Below are positions 45,601 to 50,221 of a DNA stretch of 64,000 bases, piece after piece (position 1 is the first letter of the stretch; the number at the start of each line of letters is the position of its first letter). The notes beneath the pieces were generated by a model. The model did no database searches. It saw only the letters and a program-made list of their open reading frames with translations, and was not told the origin of the DNA. Origin of the DNA: Loripinus fragilis. Its lineage: Eukaryota; Mollusca; Bivalvia; Lucinida; Lucinidae. A program made the translations under genes and the position numbers. The stretch spans positions 35,914,994 through 35,978,993 of the forward strand of contig OZ026515.1 of assembly GCA_964019695.1 (NCBI GenBank). The letters are read 5' to 3'.

Positions 45601-47835
45601 TGTCGAATATGGTACATGTGAACAGCCCAAAAGACGTGATAGCTTTGTAAGAAAGTTCATAAGTCTAGCATGTAAATTCACTGCGCTATAGATAAAGTCT
45701 CTTTCTTTATTGGATGACCCTCGTATATAGGCCCTATCTTACAGTGTAACTCTTATGTACTTAATATGCCTTACTGCACAAATTACCATTCTAGACTAGA
45801 GTGTACTGGTAACCAATAAACACCCATGCGTGCCTCCTACTTTAGGAACAACCTCTACTCTACAGAGTACCTCAACCCCCATGGCGTATCTTCAGAGAAC
45901 CCCCACTCTACAGGTAACACCTATTCCCCGTATGGTACTCTGTAGGGTCGGGAGTACCCGCTAGAAGAAAGGTGCCTACTTCAGTAAGGCTATTTAAGCG
46001 CTTGCGCAGGAGGTACTCTATGGATTATGCGTTATTCTATGTGCAAAAGGGAGTACCCCGAACTCCACACAAAAACTTCTACTTCACTTAGTATCCCCTA
46101 TTCTACTGAATAAACCCTTATGTACAATCCTCTGGAGGGTAGGGTGTACTCACTCTGTCTGATTTTATACAAGTGTATGATATATTAAATAAAAGCGTCT
46201 ATCAAGTTTATTCAAAATTCAGAATTCAAATTTCGGAAATCAGAATTCAGAATTGTGAATTGTTACTGAAATGAAAAAGTGAGGCATTTGGGCCTTCGTA
46301 GGTATGTGTACTTATGGGGTTATATATTTTAAAAGCTCTTACTAGCATGAAAATTTTCCTGTATAAACAAGATATTGCAGTCAGATAATTGTAGTTCATG
46401 TTTATGCAAATGGTTTTCTCTAGAGTTCACCCAGCGCGTCACAATATTGTAAACGGTATCAAACCAGAAAGTAACTCTAAAAAGACTGATAAACATGCTG
46501 CCGATTGCTCAAAAGCTGTATGTTGGGGCGTAAAGTGATCTATGTGAGATGTATAAATTGTTCATACAACAATGTGGCCAAAGATATATGTCTCCTTGAT
46601 AAAAAAGCATTTTTGTTTATACAGGAAAAATTTCATGCAAGTAGGAGCTTTTGAAAGATATATCCCCTTATCGCATCGGATCGATGAGCAGAGCTAGAGC
46701 CTTCGCTGCTCGCATTATTAGAACGAAAAGAGATCAGACCCGAAGACTTTTTGCGATCTTGGTACACATTGTTCCCAGTTAACATATAGTGGGCCATCAT
46801 CAACCCACCATCGAAACGCCATACTAATGGCACTTCACTGGTGTGCGATATGGAGCCAGGCCTGTTCGCTGTGTAATCGTTTACGGCTTCCAAGTGAGGA
46901 AATGTTAAAATAATGATGTTCTGTACACATGTATATTATAAAAAGTCAACTCCTTAGTCATGTTAGTAAAGCTCATGTACATGTAATTAGCTTGTTGGCT
47001 TTAAACCTTCGTATTCGAGTACTTTGGCAAACAGTGAAAAAACAGATGAAATGCCTCAAAAAGCGGTATTTCATCAAGGTCTGCACTGTTAGCTAAGATA
47101 AATGCAATCCTCTGGAACTGAAGTACGTACTTATTTTTGAAAATCTACCCGTAACCCCTTAAAAATGTAATGGACAATCCCCTCCGTATTGTCTTTATTC
47201 TGTATGGAATAATCCACCAGAATACAAAGGGTTAAAATACATGTATACTTGCGTCCTGGCTTTGACTCTGACAAACGGTAGGGTAAAGCCGGGTAAATTC
47301 GGACGGTCAGCTTAATTCGGACAGCAACCTTGTTTGTTTCACATGTTTTATTATTGGAATAAAAATAAATCAACTTAAAAAAAAAAAAAAATTAGCAAAC
47401 AGTGAAAATCCTGATGAGACGGCTCAGAAGTCTCCTCTGGATTTTCACTGTTTGCAAATGTATGTCCGAATTTACCTGATGTCCGAAGTTAACTGATTTT
47501 ACCTTAACAATGTAAAACTTACTCCTGAATGCCCAGTCTTGTCTGTATACAGCCACACCTTCCAGAAACATCTCTGTATGATTAAGACAAATGTCGCTCA
47601 CGTTTGTACCAGCTTTCAGCGAACCTAACTTCTCTTCTAAAGCGTGCCCTGCGCTCTTGACGGCATCATCCACGGATTTACTAAACTGGTCTGAGACAAA
47701 CTCTCTGTATTCTTGTGTTTCTGTATGCAGTGAATCGAAACTCTCCGGCTGAAGCCAGGCATTTGATACCGAAATATTGTCAAGGATGAATGTTAAAGAA
47801 ATAAAAATTTTGAAAAGTAATTTTAACAAATACAT
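10822..47835 (-). CDS. nrf-6-like: NRF-6-like (nose resistant to fluoxetine) multi-pass membrane acyltransferase, complete 16-exon gene
   Basis: Assembled from 16 exons (47835-47523, 42590-42424, 38497-38422, 37345-37246, 35444-35336, 32233-32053, 31551-31378, 29990-29894, 27276-27178, 23578-23416, 21774-21695, 19147-19040, 16725-16605, 14537-14351, 12676-12534, 10944-10822). Every junction is GT-AG and in phase; the product is 746 residues. Domain order: signal peptide (about 1-26), extracellular cysteine-containing NRF domain (about 27-210), first membrane segment (about 214-237), charged loop (256-315), then an acyltransferase-3 type multi-helix domain (about 340-700). Family signatures seen: MLDAMGKPPS (105-114), CVPNSCSSND, GIRFVSMTWVVLGH with the conserved His at 362, VDTFFVLSGLL, CMGWSWYLANDMQF, RIGPYVVGFFTGY, and PLSRLTYTAYLVHP near the end. 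Family knowledge: C. elegans NRF-6 and relatives act in lipid and yolk transport and drug uptake; substrates are poorly defined. The start is the ATG at 47835, because it begins a hydrophobic leader. No inactivating change was seen. Confidence 0.93.
10968..11206. repeat. MITE family A, copy 1 (239 bases)
   Basis: Ends TGAGCCGCG...CGGCTCA, with the CCAACAATGTGGCAT-type arm imperfectly repeated in inverted form, and the internal hairpin CTGATCAGACTGCGCGTATG followed by GCGCAGGCTGATC. It is flanked by TA-rich sequence. It lies in intron 15 of the NRF-6-like gene, 23 bases from the exon 16 acceptor. Confidence 0.88.
11207..12533. other. Intron 15 of the NRF-6-like gene (rest)
   Basis: AT-rich. 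Two stretches resemble each other (about 11940-12110 and 12240-12360: TGACT...ACTCTAAGGTCATAT then CATAAGCAATC...AATTATGAACAACCTC), suggesting a degenerate tandem unit of about 130-150 bases. No gene seen. Confidence 0.45.
12534..12676 (-). CDS. nrf-6-like: NRF-6-like gene, exon 15
   Basis: Completes Gly 659 and codes residues 660-706. It contains WKGIIPLSRLTYTAYLVHPV, the conserved P-L-[SA]-[RK]-L-[TS]-Y motif followed by YLVHP. The acceptor is TTTTCAG and the donor GCG|GTGAGT (phase 0). Confidence 0.94.
12677..14350. other. Intron 14 of the NRF-6-like gene
   Basis: Contains the hairpin at 12845-12893 and a short tail of repeat family F (about 13409-13472: GGATCAGGTGTGGTGCTAGA ... GATTCCTGATCTTTGCC). 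No other gene or structure seen. Confidence 0.5.
12845..12893. repeat. Near-perfect hairpin
   Basis: The arm TGGGTGATCAAAAGAACCTT pairs with its complement ending at 12893 with almost no loop. It could extrude as a cruciform and marks a second copy of the family seen at 9729. Confidence 0.8.
14351..14537 (-). CDS. nrf-6-like: NRF-6-like gene, exon 14
   Basis: Residues 597-658 plus one base. It has a membrane segment (LLGWATAAVIALLVLYGLY), the loop SAFYNATNRTAWGLAMSWVV, and ends CATGHGG. Tryptophan-rich R-x-x-W-x-x-x-x-x-W spacing is typical of the family. The donor is G|GTAAGT (phase 1). Confidence 0.94.
14660..14775. repeat. Foldback element of about 116 bases
   Basis: ATACCAAATATATTT at the left pairs with AAATATATTTGGTAT at the right; inside, GAAAACATCAGAATTTTCAC pairs with GTGAAAATTCTAATGTTTTC. 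Confidence 0.75.
15712..16112 (-). repeat. Interspersed repeat family F, copy in minus orientation
   Basis: Starts at 15712 with AAGTAAGTAAGGGTGCAAAG (reverse complement of the family end) and runs to a GATAAAGCAAAGATAA segment. It matches 62160-62575 reversed. Frames of about 100 residues across it on the minus strand are not host genes. Confidence 0.75.
16605..16725 (-). CDS. nrf-6-like: NRF-6-like gene, exon 13
   Basis: Completes Ala 556 and codes residues 557-596. It encodes YFKPYCRIGPYVVGFFTGYI, matching the family motif P-x-x-R-I-G-P-Y-x-x-G. The acceptor is TTTCAG and the donor AAG|GTAAAT (phase 0). Confidence 0.94.
16726..19039. other. Intron 12 of the NRF-6-like gene
   Basis: AT-rich with no transposon ends that I recognise. 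A 102-codon frame at 17422-17730 (minus) has no domain-like features. Nothing else supported. Confidence 0.4.
19040..19147 (-). CDS. nrf-6-like: NRF-6-like gene, exon 12
   Basis: Completes Tyr 520 and codes residues 521-555 plus two bases. Mostly one membrane segment (ISCGVLLLIPFIATGIIS). The acceptor is TTTCAG and the donor GC|GTGAGT (phase 2). Confidence 0.92.
19841..20105 (+). repeat. Two diverged tandem units of about 155 bases
   Basis: Both carry CATATGGGC(C/T)TC(C/G)ATAGGA, GAAAATT(G/C)CTACTT and GTTCAATAATGTCCATTTA in the same order and spacing. Identity is moderate, so the duplication is old. Confidence 0.6.
21161..21389. repeat. MITE family C, copy 1
   Basis: Ends TTAACCCATTTATGCC and GGCATATATGGGTTAA are terminal inverted repeats. 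Inside is GGAGACCCTGATCAGACGCC with a complementary arm ending GGGTCTGCACTATTTGCC. Related copies: 55849-56047, 62655-62890, 63231-63497, 63495-63690. Confidence 0.85.
21498..21680. repeat. Foldback MITE family J, copy 1
   Basis: GGTTAACATCAGGATTAGTC pairs with GACAAATCCTGATGTTAACC; outer arms ACAATTGGTGCATT and AATGCATCAATTGT. A second copy is at 32564-32740; the AGAGAGACAGTGTCA flank is shared by both (in opposite orientation), so the element is longer than its hairpin. It ends about 15 bases from the exon 11 donor. Confidence 0.8.
21695..21774 (-). CDS. nrf-6-like: NRF-6-like gene, exon 11
   Basis: Residues 494-519 plus two bases: CMGWSWYLANDMQFYVLSPL, the most recognisable family signature. 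The acceptor is TTCCAG and the donor TA|GTGAGT (phase 2). A foldback element (about 21498-21680) ends about 15 bases past the donor. Confidence 0.95.
21775..23415. other. Intron 10 of the NRF-6-like gene
   Basis: Contains a family B MITE at 22195-22433; the rest is AT-rich and unremarkable. Confidence 0.45.
22195..22433. repeat. MITE family B, copy 1 (239 bases)
   Basis: Ends TGGGCCGCGACG...GCGGCGATGCCCA. Subterminal AAGAAAAACTGTCTTC pairs imperfectly with GAAGACAGGTTTTCTCGC. It carries the CTGCTCAGACTGCGCGTATG / GCGCAGGCTGGTCTG hairpin also found in family A. Other copies: 32312-32554 and 57101-57326. Confidence 0.85.
23416..23578 (-). CDS. nrf-6-like: NRF-6-like gene, exon 10
   Basis: Completes Arg 439 and codes residues 440-493. 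It contains LTPPYMLFLMVYVCLMKYW (membrane segment) and GPMW then CEDTWWENLLYINNF, a family motif of the luminal loop. The donor is ATG|GTTAGT (phase 0). Confidence 0.94.
24235..24820 (-). repeat. Interspersed repeat family F, near full length
   Basis: Matches 61915-62575 in reverse over almost its whole length, including the far segment GCAAAGTTGTCAACCGTGAT and the closing GCATGCAGTGCGTTGCAA (24801-24818). The comparison defines the family as about 590-660 bases without obvious terminal inverted repeats. Confidence 0.8.
25468..25690 (-). repeat. Interspersed repeat family F, truncated copy
   Basis: Begins TAAGCAAGGGTGCAAAGATT and ends after AAAAGATCCACAAAAGAAGC. It includes a run of C (25581-25591). 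Translation on the minus strand again gives the ICALW...GLASWLWF pattern. Confidence 0.75.
26700..27065 (-). repeat. Interspersed repeat family F, copy lacking the 3' end
   Basis: Shares GACCACAAGGCAGCAATGAA, TTTACTGG...TTAAACCGGTTTCACGGTGC and TTTGGTTTGCATGAAAGATC with other copies. The usual GATCTTTGCACCC end is missing. Confidence 0.75.
27178..27276 (-). CDS. nrf-6-like: NRF-6-like gene, exon 9
   Basis: Completes Ser 406 and codes residues 407-438 plus two bases: GLLVSYLSLKEMKKRR, then a basic cytoplasmic loop ending FYFHRFW. The acceptor is CTTTCAG and the donor AG|GTAATG (phase 2). Confidence 0.93.
29020..29085 (-). repeat. tRNA-related SINE head (relic)
   Basis: On the minus strand, GTGGCTCAGATGATAGTGTT resembles a tRNA A box and GGGATCGAAGGGTCAC follows. 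Nearly the same head is seen at 43868-43925 and partly at 38015-38060. Confidence 0.45.
29535..29773. repeat. MITE family A, copy 2
   Basis: Starts TGAGCCGTGACATGTGATTT after an AATA flank, carries CTGATCAGACTGCGCGTATG, and ends in a degenerate CTCATGCACGACTTA. It lies in intron 8. Confidence 0.85.
29894..29990 (-). CDS. nrf-6-like: NRF-6-like gene, exon 8
   Basis: Completes codon 374 and codes residues 375-405 plus two bases. It encodes RLTFQAISNATVCVDTFFVL, the strongly conserved second core helix. The acceptor is TATTTCAG and the donor AG|GTAAAG (phase 2). This 97-base exon exactly fills the gap between exons 7 and 9. Confidence 0.93.
29991..31377. other. Intron 7 of the NRF-6-like gene
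   Basis: Contains an imperfect hairpin with ACAGTTTAGATCC arms (about 30110-30245) and a tRNA-like stretch (about 30680-30760). The 87-codon frame at 30620-30883 overlaps the latter and is not supported as a gene. Confidence 0.45.
30690..30760 (+). repeat. Possible tRNA-derived SINE relic
   Basis: TTGATAGAGTGCTCG looks like an A box and GCTTTGAGCCTCACC like a B box, spaced roughly as in tRNA-derived SINEs. No intact tRNA fold. Confidence 0.35.
31378..31551 (-). CDS. nrf-6-like: NRF-6-like gene, exon 7 (start of acyltransferase domain)
   Basis: Residues 316-373 plus one base. It encodes GTLSAVNGIRFVSMTWVVLG followed by His 362, the R-x-(12 residues)-H signature that opens the acyltransferase-3 domain; the His is thought to be catalytic in this superfamily. 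The acceptor is TTTGCAG and the donor G|GTAAGT (phase 1). Confidence 0.95.
31552..32052. other. Intron 6 of the NRF-6-like gene
   Basis: About 500 bases, AT-rich. No repeat or gene seen. Confidence 0.5.
32053..32233 (-). CDS. nrf-6-like: NRF-6-like gene, exon 6 (charged loop)
   Basis: Residues 256-315 plus one base. The segment is hydrophilic and poorly conserved, fitting the variable cytoplasmic loop between membrane segments 1 and 2. The call rests on an open frame with matching phases (acceptor TTCATAG, donor CCAG|GTAAAA) rather than on sequence motifs. Confidence 0.82.
32312..32554. repeat. MITE family B, copy 2
   Basis: Ends TGGGTCGGGAAGAGAG...CACGTCGTGGCTCA. AGAAAACCTGTCTTAGGG pairs with AGTCAGGTTTTCT. 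Its core hairpin is diverged (ACTGCACAGAAGCGCAGG). Confidence 0.8.
32564..32740. repeat. Foldback MITE family J, copy 2
   Basis: GGTTAACATCATGATTTGTC pairs with GACTAATTCTGATGTTAAC; outer arms are CAATTGATAC and CACCAATTG. It lies in inverted orientation to copy 1, with the shared GACACTGTCTCTCTTTTT flank at its right end. Confidence 0.8.
35336..35444 (-). CDS. nrf-6-like: NRF-6-like gene, exon 5 (first transmembrane segment)
   Basis: Completes codon 219 and codes residues 220-255. VICSLFGFLMLVATAYDVIV is a clear transmembrane segment. The acceptor is TTCTAG and the donor AAG|GTATAA (phase 0), a somewhat weak donor. Confidence 0.9.
35700..36669 (+). mobile_element. 5'-truncated LINE insertion with (AAT)n tail
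   Basis: Includes the reverse transcriptase tail (35718-36251), a 3' untranslated region with the typical AAAGGTGCTATATAAATTTG end (about 36606-36625), and a terminal (AAT)n array at about 36628-36669. L2/CR1 elements commonly end in short tandem repeats of this kind. The 5' end is set only by where similarity stops. Confidence 0.8.
35718..36251 (+). pseudogene. C-terminal end of a CR1/L2-group LINE reverse transcriptase, 5' truncated
   Basis: 177 codons open to TAA. Motifs: SLVTSRLDYCNALLSGVPK, LQNVQNTAAHVVTK, HITPILKELHWLPVQYRIQY, KILTHTYKAL and a closing FKQSLKTHLF. These are the standard C-terminal (thumb and tail) motifs of CR1/L2/Jockey-type LINEs. The palm with the catalytic Asp pair is missing, so this is a dead-on-arrival insertion. 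It lies in intron 4 of the NRF-6-like gene, antisense to it. Confidence 0.88.
37019..37211. repeat. 193-base inverted-repeat MITE (family G)
   Basis: The ends CACACCGGATAGGCGACAAT and its imperfect complement ending CCTATCCGGTGTG are strong terminal inverted repeats. A central hairpin TTGCCATTTGTCGCC / GGCGACAAATGGCAA is nearly perfect. Only one copy is in the window. Confidence 0.85.
37246..37345 (-). CDS. nrf-6-like: NRF-6-like gene, exon 4
   Basis: Completes the split codon 186 and codes residues 187-218 plus two bases. It ends the extracellular domain and enters the first membrane segment (TKAIVAL). The acceptor is TTTCAG and the donor CT|GTGAGT (phase 2). A 193-base inverted-repeat element lies 34 bases beyond the donor. 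Confidence 0.9.
37346..38421. other. Intron 3 of the NRF-6-like gene
   Basis: Contains a SINE-like segment (37685-37760), a C-run (37806-37818), a hairpin AAATAATTTGGTCTCC / GAGACCAAATTATTT (about 37851-37881) and a second SINE-like piece (38015-38060). No other gene seen. Confidence 0.45.
37685..37760 (-). repeat. SINE fragment with a TGTGTCCTTNNGCAAGACACTT-type core
   Basis: On the minus strand it reads TGTTGTGTCCTTCAGCAAGA followed by CACTTTATCCGCC. This is the conserved central-domain style of several animal tRNA-SINEs. A related core is at about 43822-43860. Confidence 0.5.
38422..38497 (-). CDS. nrf-6-like: NRF-6-like gene, exon 3
   Basis: Residues 161-185 plus one base. This small 76-base exon encodes SVGVCVPNSCSSNDTVGLL, the conserved CxPxSC element of the NRF domain. 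The acceptor is CTTTAG and the donor T|GTAAGT (phase 1). Confidence 0.9.
39625..39925. repeat. Tract of irregular TGTGGAT / ATCCACA repeats
   Basis: TGTGGA and its complement TCCACA recur many times (GATGCAATGTGGA twice on the left; GTGGATCAACCACATCTCCA and GTGGATCCACCACATCTCCA on the right). The left half carries mostly the forward word and the right half mixes both, making a loose inverted structure of about 300 bases. Confidence 0.6.
40270..40860 (+). repeat. Degenerate tandem repeat with GGTGATCCCA...AAGTGATCTCACCT units
   Basis: Recurring blocks: AGGTGATCCCACCAGATGCAG, GGAAAGTGATCTCACCTTCG, GATCCCAACCCCTAGATTGA and AGTGATCTCGCCTAGTTGG, in order, three to four times with unit length about 120-180 bases. 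It looks like an old satellite. Confidence 0.65.
41992..42208. repeat. MITE family E, copy 1 (217 bases)
   Basis: TAGGGTAAAGTCGGGTAAAT at the left pairs with the ATACCCGACTTTACCCTA end. Inside lies the hairpin ACAAACAGTGTAAATCCAGA / TGGATTTTCACTGTTTGC-type core with GACGGCTC...GAGCCGTC. A second copy lies at 47279-47507. Confidence 0.88.
42424..42590 (-). CDS. nrf-6-like: NRF-6-like gene, exon 2
   Basis: Residues 105-160. The acceptor TTTTGTAG completes the split ATG codon; the donor is CAG|GTAAGC (phase 0). It contains the family hallmark LDAMGKPPS, then LHWLGSYEECV and YCTATFPL. Its cysteines probably form disulfides in the extracellular NRF domain. Confidence 0.93.
42924..42990 (+). repeat. 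Tandem GAATTC/GAATTCTG array
   Basis: About nine GAATTC or GAATT(T/C) words at 8-base spacing (AATTCTGA, AATTCCGA). A shorter reversed version sits at 46213-46260 in the right arm of the large inverted repeat. Confidence 0.85.
43083..43720 (+). repeat. Direct repeat pair with an intervening GTCC-rich tract
   Basis: 43083-43235 and 43566-43710 share TTAAGGT, GGACCCATG, GATAACC, ACAAGTATTGGC(A/G)TTCAC, TTATCAACA and ATCTGTATGACCAA in order. Between them is a CTGTCTGTCCGTCC run (43278-43332) and a second internal pair TGGTCACTCT(A/T)ACTTAGTCA (43340 and 43500). Confidence 0.7.
43820..43928 (-). repeat. tRNA-derived SINE (relic)
   Basis: On the minus strand: CAGTGGCTCAGTTCGTAGTG (A-box-like), GGGATCGAAGGATT, then GTCAAAGTGTTGTGTCATGG and GGCAAGACAATTTATC, the usual SINE core layout. 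Too diverged to be a tRNA gene. Confidence 0.6.
44117..45177. mobile_element. 1.06-kb non-autonomous DNA transposon with TA target duplication
   Basis: CACTGAAGCAAACTTATAAA plus CGAACAC at the left is matched by GTGTTCGTTTATAAGTTTG plus TTTAAGTG at the right, with TA on both sides, as in Tc1/mariner-type insertion. No transposase is encoded; the interior is AT-rich with many A/T runs. It is nested inside the 3.4-kb inverted-repeat structure. Confidence 0.8.
45284..45352 (+). repeat. tRNA-like segment (SINE or tRNA pseudogene)
   Basis: CATTGGTAGAATGTTCAACT resembles an A box and CTGGTTTGAGCCC a B box, about 35 bases apart. The acceptor stem and cloverleaf are not intact, so I do not call a tRNA gene. 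Confidence 0.4.
45830..46115. repeat. Irregular repeats of GTACTC / CTCTAC words
   Basis: CTACTCTACAGAGTACCTC, CCCACTCTACAGGTAACACC, GGTACTCTGTAGGGTCGG and GAGTACCC recur over about 290 bases in both orientations. This is internal to the right end of the 3.4-kb inverted-repeat structure. Confidence 0.5.
47279..47507. repeat. MITE family E, copy 2
   Basis: TAGGGTAAAGCCGGGTAAAT at the left pairs with a degenerate AACTGATTTTACCTTAA end. It contains GCAAACAGTGAAAATCCTGA and its complement TGGATTTTCACTGTTTGC. It is inverted relative to copy 1 and ends about 14 bases from the exon 1 donor at 47522. Confidence 0.85.
47523..47835 (-). CDS. nrf-6-like: NRF-6-like gene, exon 1 (signal peptide and start of NRF domain)
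   Basis: Codes residues 1-104 plus one base. The leader MYLLKLLFKIFISLTFIL is hydrophobic and followed by a polar region. The motif CLNHTEMFLEG carries a conserved Cys and an N-glycosylation sequon. The donor reads A|GTAAGT (phase 1) and joins exon 2 to give WAFR-MLDAMGKPP, the family junction. An in-frame TTG six bases upstream is not used as the start here. Confidence 0.9.
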
Positions 47836-48258
47836 TTCCAACTAAAGATTTAGCTAAATGAATACAATTACACTGAAAACACTGAGCTGAACTTTTGATG
47901 TAATATATTGTTTTAAATATTTCAACCTTCGTGATACTTAATAAGTATTTTTTCAATACATTATCACTATATATGTAAAAACACTAATTAAACACATGAT
48001 TATGATAACATAAGTTTTAACCGATAAGTTGCCTATTTCATGAACTGGACTTCATTATGGCAAAACGACCCTTATCTATTAATAGGTATTAGCGCTCCGC
48101 ATGTGAAAACGTTGGTTTATTGTCTGTCTTAATACAGATAAAATGCTTGCCTCAGTTGTCCCTTCGATTTCTGAATAATTCCTTGAGATAACCTAACTAA
48201 TAATACAGTCAAAAGTCATTTGTAGCGGCTACACACAACTACCCATTGCTACTTACTC

Positions 48259-48500
48259 TGAGTCATTATTTACATATGAATTCCAACAATGTGGCATTTT
48301 GACAAGTGTAGACTCAGACAAGCCTTGCAGCCTTCTCTGAGGCTTAGAAACTCCAAATCATGTTCTGTCAGTAGCTTAATATTCATAGAATATTCAAGCG
48401 ACTAGCAAAGGCTCTTATCAGACTGCGCGTATGCGCAGGCTGATCTGAGGCTTTGCTGGTCGCACATACCACATTGTTGGAAATCTTATATCGCGGCTCA
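48259..48500. repeat. MITE family A, copy 3
   Basis: Degenerate left end TGAGTCATTATTTACATATG, then CCAACAATGTGGCATTTTGA; intact right end ATATCGCGGCTCA. The core hairpin GACTGCGCGTATGCGCAGG is perfect. Confidence 0.85.
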
Positions 48501-49106
48501 TATATATTTAGTTTGCTAAGGGCAGACTGCACAGATGTACAGACTCGCATGAACGTTCTTTGGTCAATTATGCGATAAGTACCCAATCCTCAAACGGCTG
48601 AAATCTCGTGTTGATATCGATGAATCAGTAGACTGGTTCTCTCCCTTTAATATCTTGTCAGCATATTAATGCGGCGGAAGTGGAGCTTTATCAACGACGG
48701 GAACCAATCTAGATGAATCAGGTCATTATACTTTTTGATGGTCACAAGGTGTGGCTATAATGAGTTGTCACGACCAATAAATGAGTGTTTGGATGCATGA
48801 GAAACAAAATAGGTCATTGCTAAGAACCAAGGGTTTCTGGAACGCAGTTTCAATGCGTAAGCAAGATAACGTACATGTAACAAGTTAGCTTGAACATTCC
48901 CTTTTCTGCTGCTTCAGTCCAAATAGACTAATAAATGGGTTACAGGGTTAGATAATCAGCATCTTTTCACTTAATCATACTATTTATAAATAAATGTGTT
49001 TGTCATAGTGCGTATCTGTTGGTCGGTTTCAAAATATCATCAGCGAACAGTATCACAACAAACGTTAAAGGGACATTGATAATAAAACTCACTAGGTAGA
49101 CCAGCA

Positions 49107-49255
49107 GGCCTCAAGGTTATAAAGCTTGAGTACATTCTCAGACTCAAAATAAAGCGCAATGATTGGCTGATTGCGGACACGTGTCCGCAAGCAGCCAATC
49201 ATTATGCTTTATTTTGAGTCTGAGAATGTACTCAAATTTTTTTAACCTTGAGGCC
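49107..49255. repeat. 149-base near-perfect palindrome (family H, copy 1)
   Basis: GGCCTCAAGGTTATAAAGCT at the left pairs with AACCTTGAGGCC at the right; arms of about 70 bases match almost throughout. The centre TTGCGGACACGTGTCCGCAA is a perfect 20-base palindrome with CACGTG in the middle. The loop is essentially zero, so cruciform extrusion is plausible. Confidence 0.9.
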
Positions 49256-49318
49256 TTGATAATCTAGATTGTTTCGATTTCAAGAATGATGATAAACTTC
49301 TGATCTAAAAAATCAACT

Positions 49319-49374
49319 TCAGGTGTGGTACTTGATTACATCGATTCCTGATCTTTGCACCCTTACTTACTTTC
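49319..49374 (+). repeat. Short 3' end of repeat family F
   Basis: AGGTGTGGTACTTGATTACA then GATTCCTGATCTTTGCACCC and TTACTTACTTT. Comparable short ends lie near 13409, 25008 and, reversed, 52511-52585. All share the same 3' end, which argues for 5' truncation as in retroposition. Confidence 0.7.
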
Positions 49375-50073
49375 AGGACTCAACCTGTCATCTCATCTAG
49401 TACCTTTAAGCCAGTTTTTACATGTACACATGCAGCTTGCCCTTTCTAAATGAAGATATCTGTGCTTCAGCTCACATGTTGGTGCAAAACTCCAGTGGAG
49501 CTATATGAGTCATTATCTGTCCGTCTGCCTGTGTTGCATCGTTAAACAGATTGTTCTACTCCAAACAGAATATCAGATTATCAGGTATTTAGCTTTTTAC
49601 AACAGAATTTTCTTCTCCGAGCGGGTTATTGGATTAACCAGAAAATTTGCGTAGGCAATAGGGTAAAGGTCATCATATTATGTGAAATGTTATTCGAATA
49701 AATTTTAAAGTCGTCATAACAGCCTACGCGACCATCTTGAAAATATCCATGTTTTTTTCTGAATCACTTGCAGAAATTTGGCTGGCAGTGTGTGGGAAGC
49801 AGTAAGTCACCAGGATGGTTCACAGTTCTCCAGACGACCACTATGGCTTCCAGTGCAGCTTTCTTGTGCATTACCCGAATTGCTTTTCTGATTTGACTGC
49901 AATTCAGTATGTAACATTAGGTCATTGGATAGGTACACATTTGTTCTAGAAGTGACATCCCCGGCGCCATCCAAACAACTCATAGTTTTTTATTCTCAAC
50001 TGCGTGTGAAGCGAAGCTGACATTTGGTATGGATCATTGGGGCATTTTGTAGACTCGGATTGGTTCAAATACT

Positions 50074-50221
50074 GGCTTTGAGGTTATAAAGCTTGAGTAC
50101 AGTCTCAAACTCAAAATAAAGCGCAATGATTGGCTGCTTGCGGACACGTGTCCGCAAGCAGCCAATCATTGTGCTTTATTTTGAGTTTGAGAATGAACTC
50201 AAGTTTTATAACCTCGAGGCC
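50074..50221. repeat. 148-base near-perfect palindrome (family H, copy 2)
   Basis: Nearly identical to 49107-49255, including the same CGGACACGTGTCCG centre and TTTTGAGT...ACTCAAAA arms; a few arm mismatches differ between the copies. It lies about 820 bases from copy 1. Confidence 0.9.

Larger units (their letters stand above)
42886..46294. mobile_element. 3.4-kb inverted-repeat structure, possible large non-autonomous transposon
   Basis: The left arm (42886-43080) and right arm (46121-46294) are reverse complements over about 170-195 bases: GGCCCAAAT...TGACAATTCACAATTC, tandem GAATTC words, AACCTTGATAGACGCTTTTA, TATCATACACTTGTGT, and CACCCTACCCTCCAGAGGAT. No transposase frame was found between them. 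Inside are direct repeats, a GTCC-rich tract, a SINE relic and a nested element at 44117-45177. Confidence 0.65.
42591..47522. other. Intron 1 of the NRF-6-like gene
   Basis: Almost filled by repeats: the 3.4-kb inverted-repeat structure (42886-46294) with a nested transposon and SINE, an AAACAGTGAAAAAACAGATG hairpin (about 47027-47093) and a family E MITE against the exon 1 donor. The 86-codon minus frame at 46633-46893 is not supported by splice phase. Confidence 0.6.

Noticed and set aside
46633..46893. 86-codon minus-strand frame inside intron 1 of the NRF-6-like gene
   Set aside because: Exon 1 joins exon 2 exactly in phase with conserved residues, leaving no place for it; no NRF-type motif is present.
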